Assembly: GCA_902496665.1 (NCBI GenBank)
Contig: CABVBU010000001.1
Coordinates: 124,001 to 188,000, forward strand
Length of the DNA: 64,000 bases
Origin: an uncultured Clostridium sp.
GTDB taxonomy: Bacteria > Bacillota > Clostridia > Lachnospirales > Lachnospiraceae
Direction of reading: 5' to 3'
Shown: in pieces, positions 23,971-32,827 of the stretch
Layout of the letters: each line of letters starts with the position of its first letter
Position numbering within the stretch: position 1 is the stretch's first letter
The notes under the pieces: model-generated
Databases searched by the model: none
Told to the model about the DNA's origin: nothing
The model's input: only the letters and a program-made list of their open reading frames with translations
Made by a program: the position numbers and the translations under genes

Positions 23971-25809
23971 TTACATCTCAATCAGTTGAAACTCCACCTG
24001 TCTGGCCCGCAGCATCTGCGCTTCCCGGCGATGGCATGTGAAAATAATGATCTGGCCGCCGTAAGCGGAGGCGAGCCATTCCAGCGCCGTCTTCAGGCGC
24101 TCATCGTCGTATTGTGTAAAGCTGTCGTCGAAGATCAGCGGGAAACCGCCGGAGCCGGAACCGGTGAGGAGCTTCGCAGCGGCAAGACGCAGGGCCAGGT
24201 AGACCTGATCCATGGTTCCGCTGCTGACATTCTCGAGGGGAACCAGCTTTGTCTTCGTGTTTAAGAAGACATTCAGATTCTCGTCGATGCTCATACTGTC
24301 GTAGATCCCGCCGGTGATTCCGGTAATGTACTGGGACGCTTCTTTATTCAGGTAGAGTCCGAAGGAATCACGGATCGAGGAGGAGAGATCTGCCATAGTC
24401 TCCTGGGCAAGATCGATGGCGACGATCTCATCGTGGATCCTGTCGTTTTCCGCCAGTGTCCGCTTCAACGCCTTCGCCTTATTCTTGCAGTTGCTCAAAT
24501 GCTCTAATTTCTTCTCAAGCTCCCACTGGGTCCGCTGCTGTTTCTCAATCATCTCGCTGCAGCCGGCCTGCTTCGTCTGGAGATTGCTTAAGTCTTCTAA
24601 GAACTTCTTGATCTCCGTCTCAGACTGGGCAACCATATCGCAGAGCTTTGAAAATTCGCCCATTCTTGCCCGGAACGCGTTCATGGCGTCCTCAGACACC
24701 GCGGAATCGCCGAGATGTCTCGCGAGAAGCGCGCCAAGTTCGGAGGAAGTATTGTCAAACATTCTGTGGTACTCTTTATCTTTCTGGCGGATGACCAGGG
24801 AGATGATAAAGAAGATCACAGCCGCCGCGGCTGCCGCACCGCAGACCGGAAGATAGGCGGTGAGGTTGAAATATCCAAGTGCCGCTGCAGCCCCCAGTCC
24901 TGCGATTCCGAGAACCGCTGTGAGGCCGGAAAGAATCTTCCTGGACTTCTTGTTACACTCCCCATTCAGAGTATTATATTCGCTGTAAAGCCTCTCCGCG
25001 TCGGAAGACATGGCATCCACGGAGGCGCGGTCTGTAAAGCCGTTGTCAGACAGCACCTTCTTCCCGTTTGCCAGCTTCTTGTCCAGATCCTTTTTCTGCG
25101 CCTGGGTATTGTCGATCAGGCCCTTGACCTGGGTCCGCATGTTCTGGTAGGCAGCGAGCTGATTCTCGTATTCCGGCCCGGCGATTTCCGCCTCTACATT
25201 CCGGATTTCCGCGAGAAGAGCAGTAAACTCCCGGCTCGCCTCCGGGATCAGGTCCGCCTCAAGAGCACGTTTCTGGTTTCTCAGAAACGCAGTGGCCTTC
25301 GTGATATTTAAGGAAATATTGCCGGTGGTGTTCATGTTGGCAATATAATTCTTTAATTCCGTAACCATCCCGTCCTCAGTAGCGCTTTTTAACTGACCGA
25401 TGCTGATGGTGTTGTTGTACATGGTCTCGGTGAGACCGTCAAGCAGGCTGGAGACAAATGCAGGTGTCGCCTCTTCCTCCAGTCCTTTCGTCTCATTGAT
25501 GATCTTTAAAGACTTATTTTCCTTCCGGAACCGGCGCTCAATGCGGTAGATGGTTCCGTCCTTTTCCAGTCTCAGCCATCCCTCATATGTTCCGCTGTTC
25601 TCCCAGGGCTCGTACTTTGTATACAGATCATTCTTTGCCGCCCGTCCGCGCCCGCGCTCGATGCCGAAGAGCATGCCGCGGATGAAGGTGTGAAGCGTGG
25701 ATTTTCCGGCTTCGTTCTTTCCGTAGATAATGTTGATCCCGTCATTGAAGGAGATGGTCCGGTCATGAAATTTTCCGAAACCGTCGATATGTAATTCGAG
25801 TAATCTCAT
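23971..25809 (-). CDS. yhaN: YhaN-like SMC/RAD50-type ATPase with membrane hairpin
   Basis: A 612-residue ABC-type ATPase. Walker A is GKNEAGKST near residue 34, the ABC signature is VSSGTMDQVYLALRLA near 515, and Walker B is FPLIFDDSF near 545. Coiled-coil arms lie at ~160-265 and ~350-460. Between the arms, where RAD50 and SbcC carry a zinc hook, there are instead two hydrophobic helices (about 290-345, AVLGIAGLGAAAALGYF and VIFFIISLVI). This is known for YhaN-type proteins and implies membrane attachment. Its start overlaps the stop of yhaO by four bases. The pair is probably a nuclease/ATPase acting on DNA ends. Confidence 0.88.
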   Translation of the reverse strand: MRLLELHIDGFGKFHDRTISFNDGINIIYGKNEAGKSTLHTFIRGMLFGIERGRGRAAKNDLYTKYEPWENSGTYEGWLRLEKDGTIYRIERRFRKENKSLKIINETKGLEEEATPAFVSSLLDGLTETMYNNTISIGQLKSATEDGMVTELKNYIANMNTTGNISLNITKATAFLRNQKRALEADLIPEASREFTALLAEIRNVEAEIAGPEYENQLAAYQNMRTQVKGLIDNTQAQKKDLDKKLANGKKVLSDNGFTDRASVDAMSSDAERLYSEYNTLNGECNKKSRKILSGLTAVLGIAGLGAAAALGYFNLTAYLPVCGAAAAAAVIFFIISLVIRQKDKEYHRMFDNTSSELGALLARHLGDSAVSEDAMNAFRARMGEFSKLCDMVAQSETEIKKFLEDLSNLQTKQAGCSEMIEKQQRTQWELEKKLEHLSNCKNKAKALKRTLAENDRIHDEIVAIDLAQETMADLSSSIRDSFGLYLNKEASQYITGITGGIYDSMSIDENLNVFLNTKTKLVPLENVSSGTMDQVYLALRLAAAKLLTGSGSGGFPLIFDDSFTQYDDERLKTALEWLASAYGGQIIIFTCHRREAQMLRARQVEFQLIEM

Positions 25810-26882
25810 GGCTGGCTCCTTTCGTCTTTTGTCATAAGCAGGGCATGAATTCCATAGTACAGGGCTTTCTTCTCCACCGGGCTCATATCGTCCTTCATGA
25901 GCGCCTGGATATAAAAGCCGATCATATCGCCTGGATGTTCCGCGAACAAGGCGTGGAAATCATACTGAGGCTCCGACTCATCCAGAATCTCAATGATATT
26001 CCACTGACCGGAGAGGAAATCCAGATCAAAGCTGATATCCGGGTCCCGCATGCCGCGGATCCGGAATCGGTAGATATTGCCGGCACCGCGCTTGCGGATC
26101 TCGTCGGCGATGATCTGGGAGAGTTCGGTATTTGTCGTCTGGGGTGTCACATTGACCACGAGAGGGATGTACTGGGCCTGGCAGACTTCCTTAAACTGAA
26201 GGGAGGTCACATGTCCGCTGGTGGTGTCGATCTCACCGATAAAATATCCGTGTGGTCCGGTCTCCGTCATGTCTAATGGTTCCGGGGAACCGGCATAGGC
26301 CATGCGGTTTTCAAGAAGGATTTCCGGCTTGTGGATATGTCCCAGGGCGATGTAGGAGAACGGGGATGCTGCCAGCGCATTCCGATCAAATGGGACATGT
26401 TTCGCGTCACCGCCGTGGAGCATGAGAATTCTGGTGCGTCTCGAGGCCGGCAGGGAAATATTGTCGGCTTTCGCCTCGGTGATCTCGGCCGTGTGGTAGC
26501 TGAAACCGTAGACCTCCGTATTCAGTTCCTCAAAATAGACGGAAGAGAGGTCCTCGCCCATCAGAAATGTGACGTTCGGCGCCCAGGTGAAGCTCAAGAG
26601 GGCGGAACTCTTCCGGATCCGGTCATGGTTCCCGGCGATGATGACAACGCGGGTTCCCGGAATCGTGGAGAACAGGTAGTTGACCTCTTTGAGATCTCTC
26701 GCTAACGGCTGGCGGTGGAATAAGTCACCGGAGATCAGAAGAAGGTCCGCGCGGGAGTCCCTGGCGTCCTCGATGATCCCCTGGAACGTCAGACGGATCG
26801 CCTGTTCCCGCTTTTTCCCCCAGGGCTTATCGCTGTCCGGGATCATGCCCCAGTGGATGTCGGCGGTGTGAATAAATTTCAT
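25806..26882 (-). CDS. yhaO: YhaO-like DNA-repair exonuclease (Mre11/SbcD type)
   Basis: A 358-residue calcineurin-like metallophosphoesterase. Phosphoesterase motifs are HTADIHWG (residue 4 on), LLISGDLFHR, IAGNHDRIRK, LHGGD and ALGHIHKPE, the full metal site of Mre11/SbcD nucleases. It is followed by a C-terminal capping region. Start: ATG 26882 with GGAGG five bases upstream; a longer frame upstream adds 25 residues without a site. Overlaps yhaN by four bases. The pair should form a complex like MRE11-RAD50. Confidence 0.9.
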   Translation of the reverse strand: MKFIHTADIHWGMIPDSDKPWGKKREQAIRLTFQGIIEDARDSRADLLLISGDLFHRQPLARDLKEVNYLFSTIPGTRVVIIAGNHDRIRKSSALLSFTWAPNVTFLMGEDLSSVYFEELNTEVYGFSYHTAEITEAKADNISLPASRRTRILMLHGGDAKHVPFDRNALAASPFSYIALGHIHKPEILLENRMAYAGSPEPLDMTETGPHGYFIGEIDTTSGHVTSLQFKEVCQAQYIPLVVNVTPQTTNTELSQIIADEIRKRGAGNIYRFRIRGMRDPDISFDLDFLSGQWNIIEILDESEPQYDFHALFAEHPGDMIGFYIQALMKDDMSPVEKKALYYGIHALLMTKDERSQP

Positions 26883-27020
26883 ACATTCCTCCATGGTGTA
26901 TGGATTGCAGATACACTGCGATCCAGTATCAAGGTAGTGGACTATGAAAGTCCGCAAAAACGTGTTTCTCAGGTTACCGCGGCAGTTCGGTCACCAAGGG
27001 ATCGCCGTCGCGTAAATGTG

Positions 27021-27051
27021 AAAAGGAGCGCAACAGATCTCTGTGCGCTCC
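27021..27051 (-). terminator. Terminator of asnS
   Basis: Stem GGAGCGCA / TGCGCTCC (27025-27032, 27044-27051). On the minus strand it is followed by TTTTC. It lies 47 bp past the asnS stop. Confidence 0.7.
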
Positions 27052-27097
27052 CTTGCGGCTGCCTTGCATCGAAAGGACGCGGCGGGCTGCTGTTTCA

Positions 27098-28489
27098 TTA
27101 TAATTCGCAGTTATTAACGGTACGCGGGAACGGAACTACGTCGCGGATATTGCCCATTCCTGTAAGGTACATCACGCAGCGCTCGAAGCCGAGACCGAAA
27201 CCGGAGTGGCGGACGCTGCCGTATTTTCTCAGATCGAGGTAGAAATCGTAGTCTTCCGGCTTTAATCCGAGCTCGTTCATGCGGGCAAGGAGCTTCTCGT
27301 AATCGTCCTCACGCTGGCTTCCGCCGATGATCTCGCCGATACCCGGAACGAGACAATCCACAGCGGCAACGGTCTTTCCGTCCGGATTTAACTTCATGTA
27401 GAACGCCTTGATCTCCTTCGGGTAGTCGGTAACGAATACCGGTCTCTTGAAGATCTTTTCTGTCAGATAGCGCTCATGCTCTGTCTGGAGATCGCAGCCC
27501 CAGAATACCTTGTAATCGAACTCATCATTGTGCTCTTCAAGGAGCTTTACAGCCTCTGTGTAGGTAACGTGGCCGAATTCGGAATTTAATACGTTGTTTA
27601 AGCGGTCGAGAAGTCCCTTGTCGACGAACTGGTTGAAGAAGTTCATCTCGGACGGAGCGTTCTCGAGAACGTAGCGGATGACATACTTTAACATGCCCTC
27701 AGCGACGGTCATATTGTCATCGAGATCTGCGAATGCCATCTCCGGCTCGATCATCCAGAACTCGGCAGCATGACGGGTCGTGTTGGAATTCTCAGCACGG
27801 AAGGTCGGTCCGAAGGTATAAACATTGCGGAATGCCATTGCGTAGGTCTCAGCGTTTAACTGTCCGCTTACGGTAAGGCTTGTATGCTTTCCGAAGAAGT
27901 CTTCGCTGTAATCAACTGCGCCGTCCTCAGTCTTCGGAACATTATCGAGATCGAGAGTTGTTACCTGGAACATCTCACCGGCACCCTCACAGTCACTGGA
28001 GGTGATTAATGGGGTGTGGACATAGACGAAGCCCTGCTCCTGGAAGTACTGATGGATCGCGTAAGCGACCAGGGAACGCACACGGAATACAGCCTGGAAA
28101 GTATTTGTACGCGCGCGAAGGTGCGGGATCGTACGAAGATATTCGAATGTATGGCGCTTTTTCTGGAGCGGGTAGTCTGCGCTGGAAGTACCCTCAACGG
28201 TAACTTCTGTTGCTTGGATCTCGAACGGCTGCTTTGCCTCCGGTGTTGCCACGAGAGTACCTTTAACGATGATGGAAGCGCCGACGTTTAATTTGGAGAC
28301 CTCAGCGAAGTTTGCCATTGTGTCGTGGTAAACGATCTGTAAGGTATCGAAGCTTGTACCGTCGTTTAATACGATAAAGCCGAATGCCTTGGAGTCACGA
28401 ATGCTGCGGATCCATCCGCCGACAGTGATTTCCTTATCTAAATATTTCTCACGCTCTTTAAAGAGCTCTTTGACTGTTGTCAACTGCAT
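27098..28489 (-). CDS. asnS: Asparaginyl-tRNA synthetase
   Basis: A 463-residue class IIb aminoacyl-tRNA synthetase. An N-terminal OB-fold anticodon-binding domain spans ~15-100 ([24 protein letters not shown]). The catalytic core has motif 2 around [22 protein letters not shown] and motif 3 [16 protein letters not shown] near the C-terminus. The Asn-type signature [11 protein letters not shown] separates it from AspS and LysS. It charges tRNA-Asn directly. It has its own strong promoter and no T-box in its short leader. Confidence 0.95.
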   Translation of the reverse strand: MQLTTVKELFKEREKYLDKEITVGGWIRSIRDSKAFGFIVLNDGTSFDTLQIVYHDTMANFAEVSKLNVGASIIVKGTLVATPEAKQPFEIQATEVTVEGTSSADYPLQKKRHTFEYLRTIPHLRARTNTFQAVFRVRSLVAYAIHQYFQEQGFVYVHTPLITSSDCEGAGEMFQVTTLDLDNVPKTEDGAVDYSEDFFGKHTSLTVSGQLNAETYAMAFRNVYTFGPTFRAENSNTTRHAAEFWMIEPEMAFADLDDNMTVAEGMLKYVIRYVLENAPSEMNFFNQFVDKGLLDRLNNVLNSEFGHVTYTEAVKLLEEHNDEFDYKVFWGCDLQTEHERYLTEKIFKRPVFVTDYPKEIKAFYMKLNPDGKTVAAVDCLVPGIGEIIGGSQREDDYEKLLARMNELGLKPEDYDFYLDLRKYGSVRHSGFGLGFERCVMYLTGMGNIRDVVPFPRTVNNCEL

Positions 28490-28543
28490 GATTTTTCCTT
28501 CTCCTTATATCTCTCTTCTTAGATAAATGTGCAATCTGGTATT

Positions 28544-28572
28544 AGTATAGCGTATTTTTTATGGGGATTCAA
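28544..28572 (-). promoter_or_regulatory. Promoter of asnS
   Basis: Minus strand: TTGAAT (28572-28567), 17-bp spacer, TATACT (28549-28544), 54 bp before the ATG. Confidence 0.8.
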
Positions 28573-28748
28573 GGTGAAATGGGCATAACACGGGGGTTTT
28601 CGGGAGATTTTTAAAGGCCTCCCGGGCAGGAATTACAGAGCCTATTATAATTTGTAAGTAAAATAGGAATAGAAAGATATATTTTTATAGAAAAATTCCG
28701 GAATATCAACTATAATAATAATAAAATAGCACACGGGAGGACAAACGA

Positions 28749-30062
28749 ATGAATATTTACGATCAGATCAAGACCATGAGCGATGAGATGGCGGGTGACC
28801 TTACAGCGCAGAGACGTGACTTTCATAAGTACGCGGAGCCGGGCTGGTTCGAGATGAGGACATCGTCCATTATTGCACGGAAACTGACAGAGTTCGGGTA
28901 TGAAGTGCTTGTCGGAGATCAGGTCTGCAAAAAGGATTCCAGAATGGGCGTTCCGTCTGAGGAGAAGTTAGAGGAACAGTATGAGCGTGCCGTTGCCCAG
29001 GGAGCGGATCCGGAGTTTGTGAAGTACACAAAGGGCGGCATGACAGGCGTGATCGGAATCCTGCGCTGTGGCGAAGGTCCGACGGTTGCCATGAGATTTG
29101 ATATCGATGCCCTCGGTGTGTTTGAGGAGCATGATTTAAGCCACAGACCGGCAAAAGAGGGATTTAATTCTGTAAATGAAGGTTTCATGCATGCCTGCGG
29201 ACATGATGGACATGCCACCATCGGTCTCGGTGTGGCGAAAGTCCTGATGTCTATAAAGGACCAGCTCCACGGAACCGTAAAGCTGATCTTCCAGCCGGCA
29301 GAAGAGGGTGTCCGCGGTGCGAAATCCATCGTTGATAACGGGCATCTTGACGGTGTGGATTACCTGATCGGCTCTCATGTAACAAATAAGAAAGAGGACG
29401 ATCCGGCAGTGGTAATTCCGGGAAGCCACGGCTCTCTTGCAACGACAAAATATGATGTGATCTTTCACGGAAAATCTGCCCATGCAGGCGGATCACCGGA
29501 GGTTGGACGGAATGTCATGCTGGCAGTCGGAACGGCGATCTTGAACCTTTATGCGATCCCGCGTCACTCCGGCGGCGTGTCCAGAGTAAATGTGGGAACC
29601 GTTGTTGCCGGAAGTGGACGGAATGTTATCGCGGACGAGGCGAAGATGGAGATCGAGGTTCGCGGTGAGACCACAGAGATCAACGAGTACATGAAAGAAT
29701 ACGCGGTGAACATTATCGAGAGCGCGGCAAAAATGCACGGATGCACCTGTGAGATGAAGCTTATGGGCGCGGCAAACTCCCTGACGAGCAGTGAAGCGCT
29801 AATGGAGCGGGTGAAGAGAGTTTGCGAGGAAGATCTCCATCTGCCGGTTGCGAAGGAGATGAGCAGCAAAAACGGCGGCAGCGAAGATGTCTCCTACATG
29901 ATGAACCGCGTCCAGGAACAGGGCGGACAGGCGACCTTCATGCGAGTCCTCACTCACGAAGCCGGTCCGGGTCACAGCCGGATCTTCGATATCGATGAGC
30001 AGGTTCTTCCGAATGCGGTGAAGATCTTCTGCGGTGTGGTTTATGACATTATGCATGAGTGA
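28749..30062 (+). CDS. M20-family amidohydrolase, AbgA-like
   Basis: A 437-residue M20 peptidase resembling aminobenzoyl-glutamate utilisation protein A. Motifs: RRDFHKYAEPGWFE (near residue 22), AMRFDIDALGVFE (near 115), the metal site MHACGHDGHATIGLG (near 147), QPAEEGVRGAKS and GKSAHAGGSPEVGRN (dimerisation domain). The first metal motif and a 60-residue insert after residue 55 are typical of AbgA. The start has CGGGAGG eight bases upstream. Monocistronic, with a terminator at 30131. The partner AbgB-like gene is 24 kb away at 3557. Confidence 0.85.
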   Translation: MNIYDQIKTMSDEMAGDLTAQRRDFHKYAEPGWFEMRTSSIIARKLTEFGYEVLVGDQVCKKDSRMGVPSEEKLEEQYERAVAQGADPEFVKYTKGGMTGVIGILRCGEGPTVAMRFDIDALGVFEEHDLSHRPAKEGFNSVNEGFMHACGHDGHATIGLGVAKVLMSIKDQLHGTVKLIFQPAEEGVRGAKSIVDNGHLDGVDYLIGSHVTNKKEDDPAVVIPGSHGSLATTKYDVIFHGKSAHAGGSPEVGRNVMLAVGTAILNLYAIPRHSGGVSRVNVGTVVAGSGRNVIADEAKMEIEVRGETTEINEYMKEYAVNIIESAAKMHGCTCEMKLMGAANSLTSSEALMERVKRVCEEDLHLPVAKEMSSKNGGSEDVSYMMNRVQEQGGQATFMRVLTHEAGPGHSRIFDIDEQVLPNAVKIFCGVVYDIMHE

Positions 30063-30130
30063 ACAGATGACTTGCCGGGCGGCAGAAGATATGCATAGTT
30101 GTTACCGGATGTGAAAATATAAAGCAAGGA

Positions 30131-30199
30131 AAATGGCTCTAAGTCAATGATTGCGGGATTTTCCAGAATTCCCCAATCACTGATATCAGAGCCATTTTT
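30131..30199. terminator. Bidirectional terminator, M20 gene / lysR
   Basis: A long stem with outer AAATGGCTCT / AGAGCCATTT (30131-30140, 30188-30197) and inner TGATTG / CAATCA, followed by TTTAT. It lies between convergent genes. Confidence 0.85.
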
Positions 30200-30280
30200 A
30201 TGCTGCCATATATGTAGAAGAATTGCCCGATGGCAGGCTATGCAGGCATAAAGGACAGCACAGAAAACATGGTAGAAAAA

Positions 30281-31240
30281 TTACACGGTGCTGTTGTCAG
30301 GAAGTTGACGGATGACCTTTTTCAGGATACTGATAAAGCTGCTGACAAATGACGGCTGAAACGTATAGGAATTCTGGAGCAGATCGATTCCCAGCTTATC
30401 GTGGATATCCTGAATTGGGAAAATTGCGGGCTGCTGACCGACAGAAAAATCAAGATTCCGTTCCAGTACTCTGGAGAGAATCATGGACGGACAAAACGCC
30501 GCCGCCATACCGGACAGGCATAGATCGATCTGGGTATCGTAGTCGCTGATATTATACCGGGTGTTCAGCTCAATCTTGTCCTGATATAGGTAGGTGTCCA
30601 CAAGGCGTGTCAGCGTACTGCCGGTGAGGTTTCTACAAAAAGGAAAGGCAGAAAGTGCGCGGAGCGGGATCTCCCCGCTATCGTTTAGCCGATCATAAAA
30701 ATCCGGGCAGTACTGCTCGATCATGGATGTCGTGGTTAAGAAAAAGATGCGGTCGGCGGATAAAGGTGTAACGGAGAAAAGCGAGAGATCGAAGGTCTGG
30801 GCATTAATTCCTATGACAAGATCCACCTTTCCCTGTCTTAAAAGTTCAAGGTTGCCGAGCGTATCCCCACATTGGATGGAGACCTCAACGCCAGGATGTT
30901 TTTCCGAAAATTCCCTTAAAACCGGCGGCATGAGGATCCGGCATCTGGTAGGATTGATCCCGACGGATAACCGGCCGACTCCGCCACGGATGATCTCCTC
31001 AATGCTGGCGTCTGTATTCTGCTCGATATTCTGGATCTGCATCAGTGAGCGCTGCAGATAATTTCCCGCAGGAGTCAGGGAGAGCGATGGCTTGCGGTTA
31101 AAAAGAAGAACCCCATACTGCTGCTCAAGATTTTTGATATGGTTGCTGGCACACTGCTGGCTGACAAATGCCCGTCTGGCGGCCCTGCCGATATTCAGTT
31201 CCTCCGCAGCATAAAGAAAAACGAGCTGGGCTGTAGTCAT
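30281..31240 (-). CDS. LysR-family transcription regulator
   Basis: A 319-residue LysR-type regulator. The winged helix-turn-helix is at ~1-65 (AEELNIGRAARRAFVSQQCASNHIKNLEQQ), with a linker helix to ~90 and a periplasmic-binding-like effector domain at ~95-300. It is divergent from gntP with a 205-bp intergenic region that contains its own promoter and a palindrome. LysR proteins usually control the divergent operon, so it probably activates gntP and the dehydratase gene in response to a sugar acid. RBS AAGGAGG is seven bases before the ATG. Confidence 0.92.
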   Translation of the reverse strand: MTTAQLVFLYAAEELNIGRAARRAFVSQQCASNHIKNLEQQYGVLLFNRKPSLSLTPAGNYLQRSLMQIQNIEQNTDASIEEIIRGGVGRLSVGINPTRCRILMPPVLREFSEKHPGVEVSIQCGDTLGNLELLRQGKVDLVIGINAQTFDLSLFSVTPLSADRIFFLTTTSMIEQYCPDFYDRLNDSGEIPLRALSAFPFCRNLTGSTLTRLVDTYLYQDKIELNTRYNISDYDTQIDLCLSGMAAAFCPSMILSRVLERNLDFSVGQQPAIFPIQDIHDKLGIDLLQNSYTFQPSFVSSFISILKKVIRQLPDNSTV

Positions 31241-31268
31241 AATGATCCTCCTTTATTCACAACTTTAA

Positions 31269-31284
31269 ATTGTATATATGCAAT
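31269..31284. promoter_or_regulatory. Palindrome ATTGTATATATGCAAT at the lysR start point
   Basis: A near-perfect 16-bp dyad with ATTG / CAAT ends. It abuts the lysR -10 box, so a bound regulator would block lysR transcription, as in LysR self-repression. Confidence 0.45.
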
Positions 31285-31314
31285 ATTATAGTGTTTTACA
31301 GTTGTGAATGTCAA
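31285..31314 (-). promoter_or_regulatory. Promoter of lysR
   Basis: Minus strand: TTGACA (31314-31309), 18-bp spacer, TATAAT (31290-31285). Both hexamers match the consensus perfectly. Confidence 0.8.
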
Positions 31315-31445
31315 TGCTAATATGAACTTGTAACAAATAAGGGGTATCGTTCAAGTAATAGGAGAGGGGAAAGTGAATGGGAGAATATTAAGAAGATAAA
31401 CGATGCTGTATGAAACATTGGAAAATGTAACAGGGGGAATTACTT

Positions 31446-32780
31446 ATGACAAATTTAGTAATCTTTTTGATAGGACTGGCGATCATGCTGGTTCTGATGA
31501 TGAAAACGAAACTGGGACCATTTGTCTGTATGCTGCTCGCAGGACTCGGAATCGGTATTGCCTGTGGACTCGGTTCAGATGGAGCAATCTCTACGCTGGT
31601 AGATGGTTTTGGCGGTACCTGTAAAAGTATTGGTCTGCTCGTTATTTTTGGAACGATTCTTGGAACATATCTGGAAAAATCAGGTGCTTGTCAGAGAATC
31701 GCCTCCTCCCTTTTAAAGCTAACAGGAAAGAAGAATTCCACAGCAGCACTTGCAATTACAGGCTTTGTGGTAGCGATTCCGGTATTCTGTGATGTTGCAA
31801 TGGTGCTCTTATCTCCATTGGTAAAATCTGTAGCAAAGAAGAGTAATAAAAATGCATGCGCATTGGGAACAGCAACTGCATGTTCTCTTTTATCAACGAA
31901 TGCGTTTGTTGCGCCGACACCGGCTCCGTTGGCCATCATCGCTGTTCTCGGACTTGATATTGGAGTTTCCATTGCATGGGGACTTACAGCAGCAGCTTTT
32001 GTAACATTCTGCGTATGGGCATTTGTTGAGTTCTACTTGAACCGTAAACCGGATTCCTGGTTTGTGAAGATCGAGGGAGAAGAGAAAGAAAACGCTGTAG
32101 AAGAGATTTCGGAGAGCGCAATGCCGCCGTTTATGAACGCAATCGTGCCGATCCTGCTACCAATCGTGTTGATCTTACTGTCCTCAGTGATTGGTGCTTT
32201 CTTCCCGGAATCTACAGGTCTGGTTGCAGCTTTTAAGTTCCTCGGCAATAAAAATATTGCCCTGGCTCTTGGTATTGTTGCTTCTGTTCTGTGTCTTGGA
32301 AAATTTTTACCGGATGAGATCCGTTTTACACCGATGACAGATGCATTAAAGGTATCCGGTCCGATCGTGTTTATCACAGCCAGTGGCGGAGCTCTTGCGA
32401 AGATCGTAAGTGCTACAGGTGTCGGTGATACTCTCGCAGGTATTCTGGTAGCATCCCCGATTCCGGTTATCCTGATCCCATTCCTGATTACCGGATTTTC
32501 AAAGTTTGCCCAGGGTTCCGGCAGTGTTGCAGGACTTCTCGCGGCAGGACTTTCCGTTCCGTTATGTGAAGCAGGACTTTTAACGCCGTTAGAGGCATTC
32601 CTTTCCATCAGCGCTGGCTCAGCTCTTGGTTCTCATGTAAACAACAGCTTTACCTGGGTATTCAGCGAATTTATGGGTTATGACATTAAGACAACTATGA
32701 AAACTCTTTGCGTCTGCCAGAATTTGGTAATGGCGTTGTCGGGACTTGCAGCGGCAGTTGTGATAAGTATGATAGCATAA
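31446..32780 (+). CDS. GntP-family gluconate/sugar-acid permease
   Basis: A 444-residue membrane protein with about 12 hydrophobic segments and the GntP-type pattern: GFVVAIPVFCDVAMVLLSPL near residue 102, NAFVAPTPAPLAI near 155, and FAQGSGSVAGLLAA near 360. Gluconate permeases are proton symporters for gluconate or related aldonates. The downstream IlvD/Edd dehydratase is 47 bp away on the same strand, which supports a sugar-acid substrate. The divergent LysR gene is the likely regulator. RBS: AGGGGGAA before the ATG. Confidence 0.88.
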   Translation: MTNLVIFLIGLAIMLVLMMKTKLGPFVCMLLAGLGIGIACGLGSDGAISTLVDGFGGTCKSIGLLVIFGTILGTYLEKSGACQRIASSLLKLTGKKNSTAALAITGFVVAIPVFCDVAMVLLSPLVKSVAKKSNKNACALGTATACSLLSTNAFVAPTPAPLAIIAVLGLDIGVSIAWGLTAAAFVTFCVWAFVEFYLNRKPDSWFVKIEGEEKENAVEEISESAMPPFMNAIVPILLPIVLILLSSVIGAFFPESTGLVAAFKFLGNKNIALALGIVASVLCLGKFLPDEIRFTPMTDALKVSGPIVFITASGGALAKIVSATGVGDTLAGILVASPIPVILIPFLITGFSKFAQGSGSVAGLLAAGLSVPLCEAGLLTPLEAFLSISAGSALGSHVNNSFTWVFSEFMGYDIKTTMKTLCVCQNLVMALSGLAAAVVISMIA

Positions 32781-32827
32781 AAGTATAAATGTTGAGATGA
32801 AATAAAAGACTAAAGGAGAAAATTATT

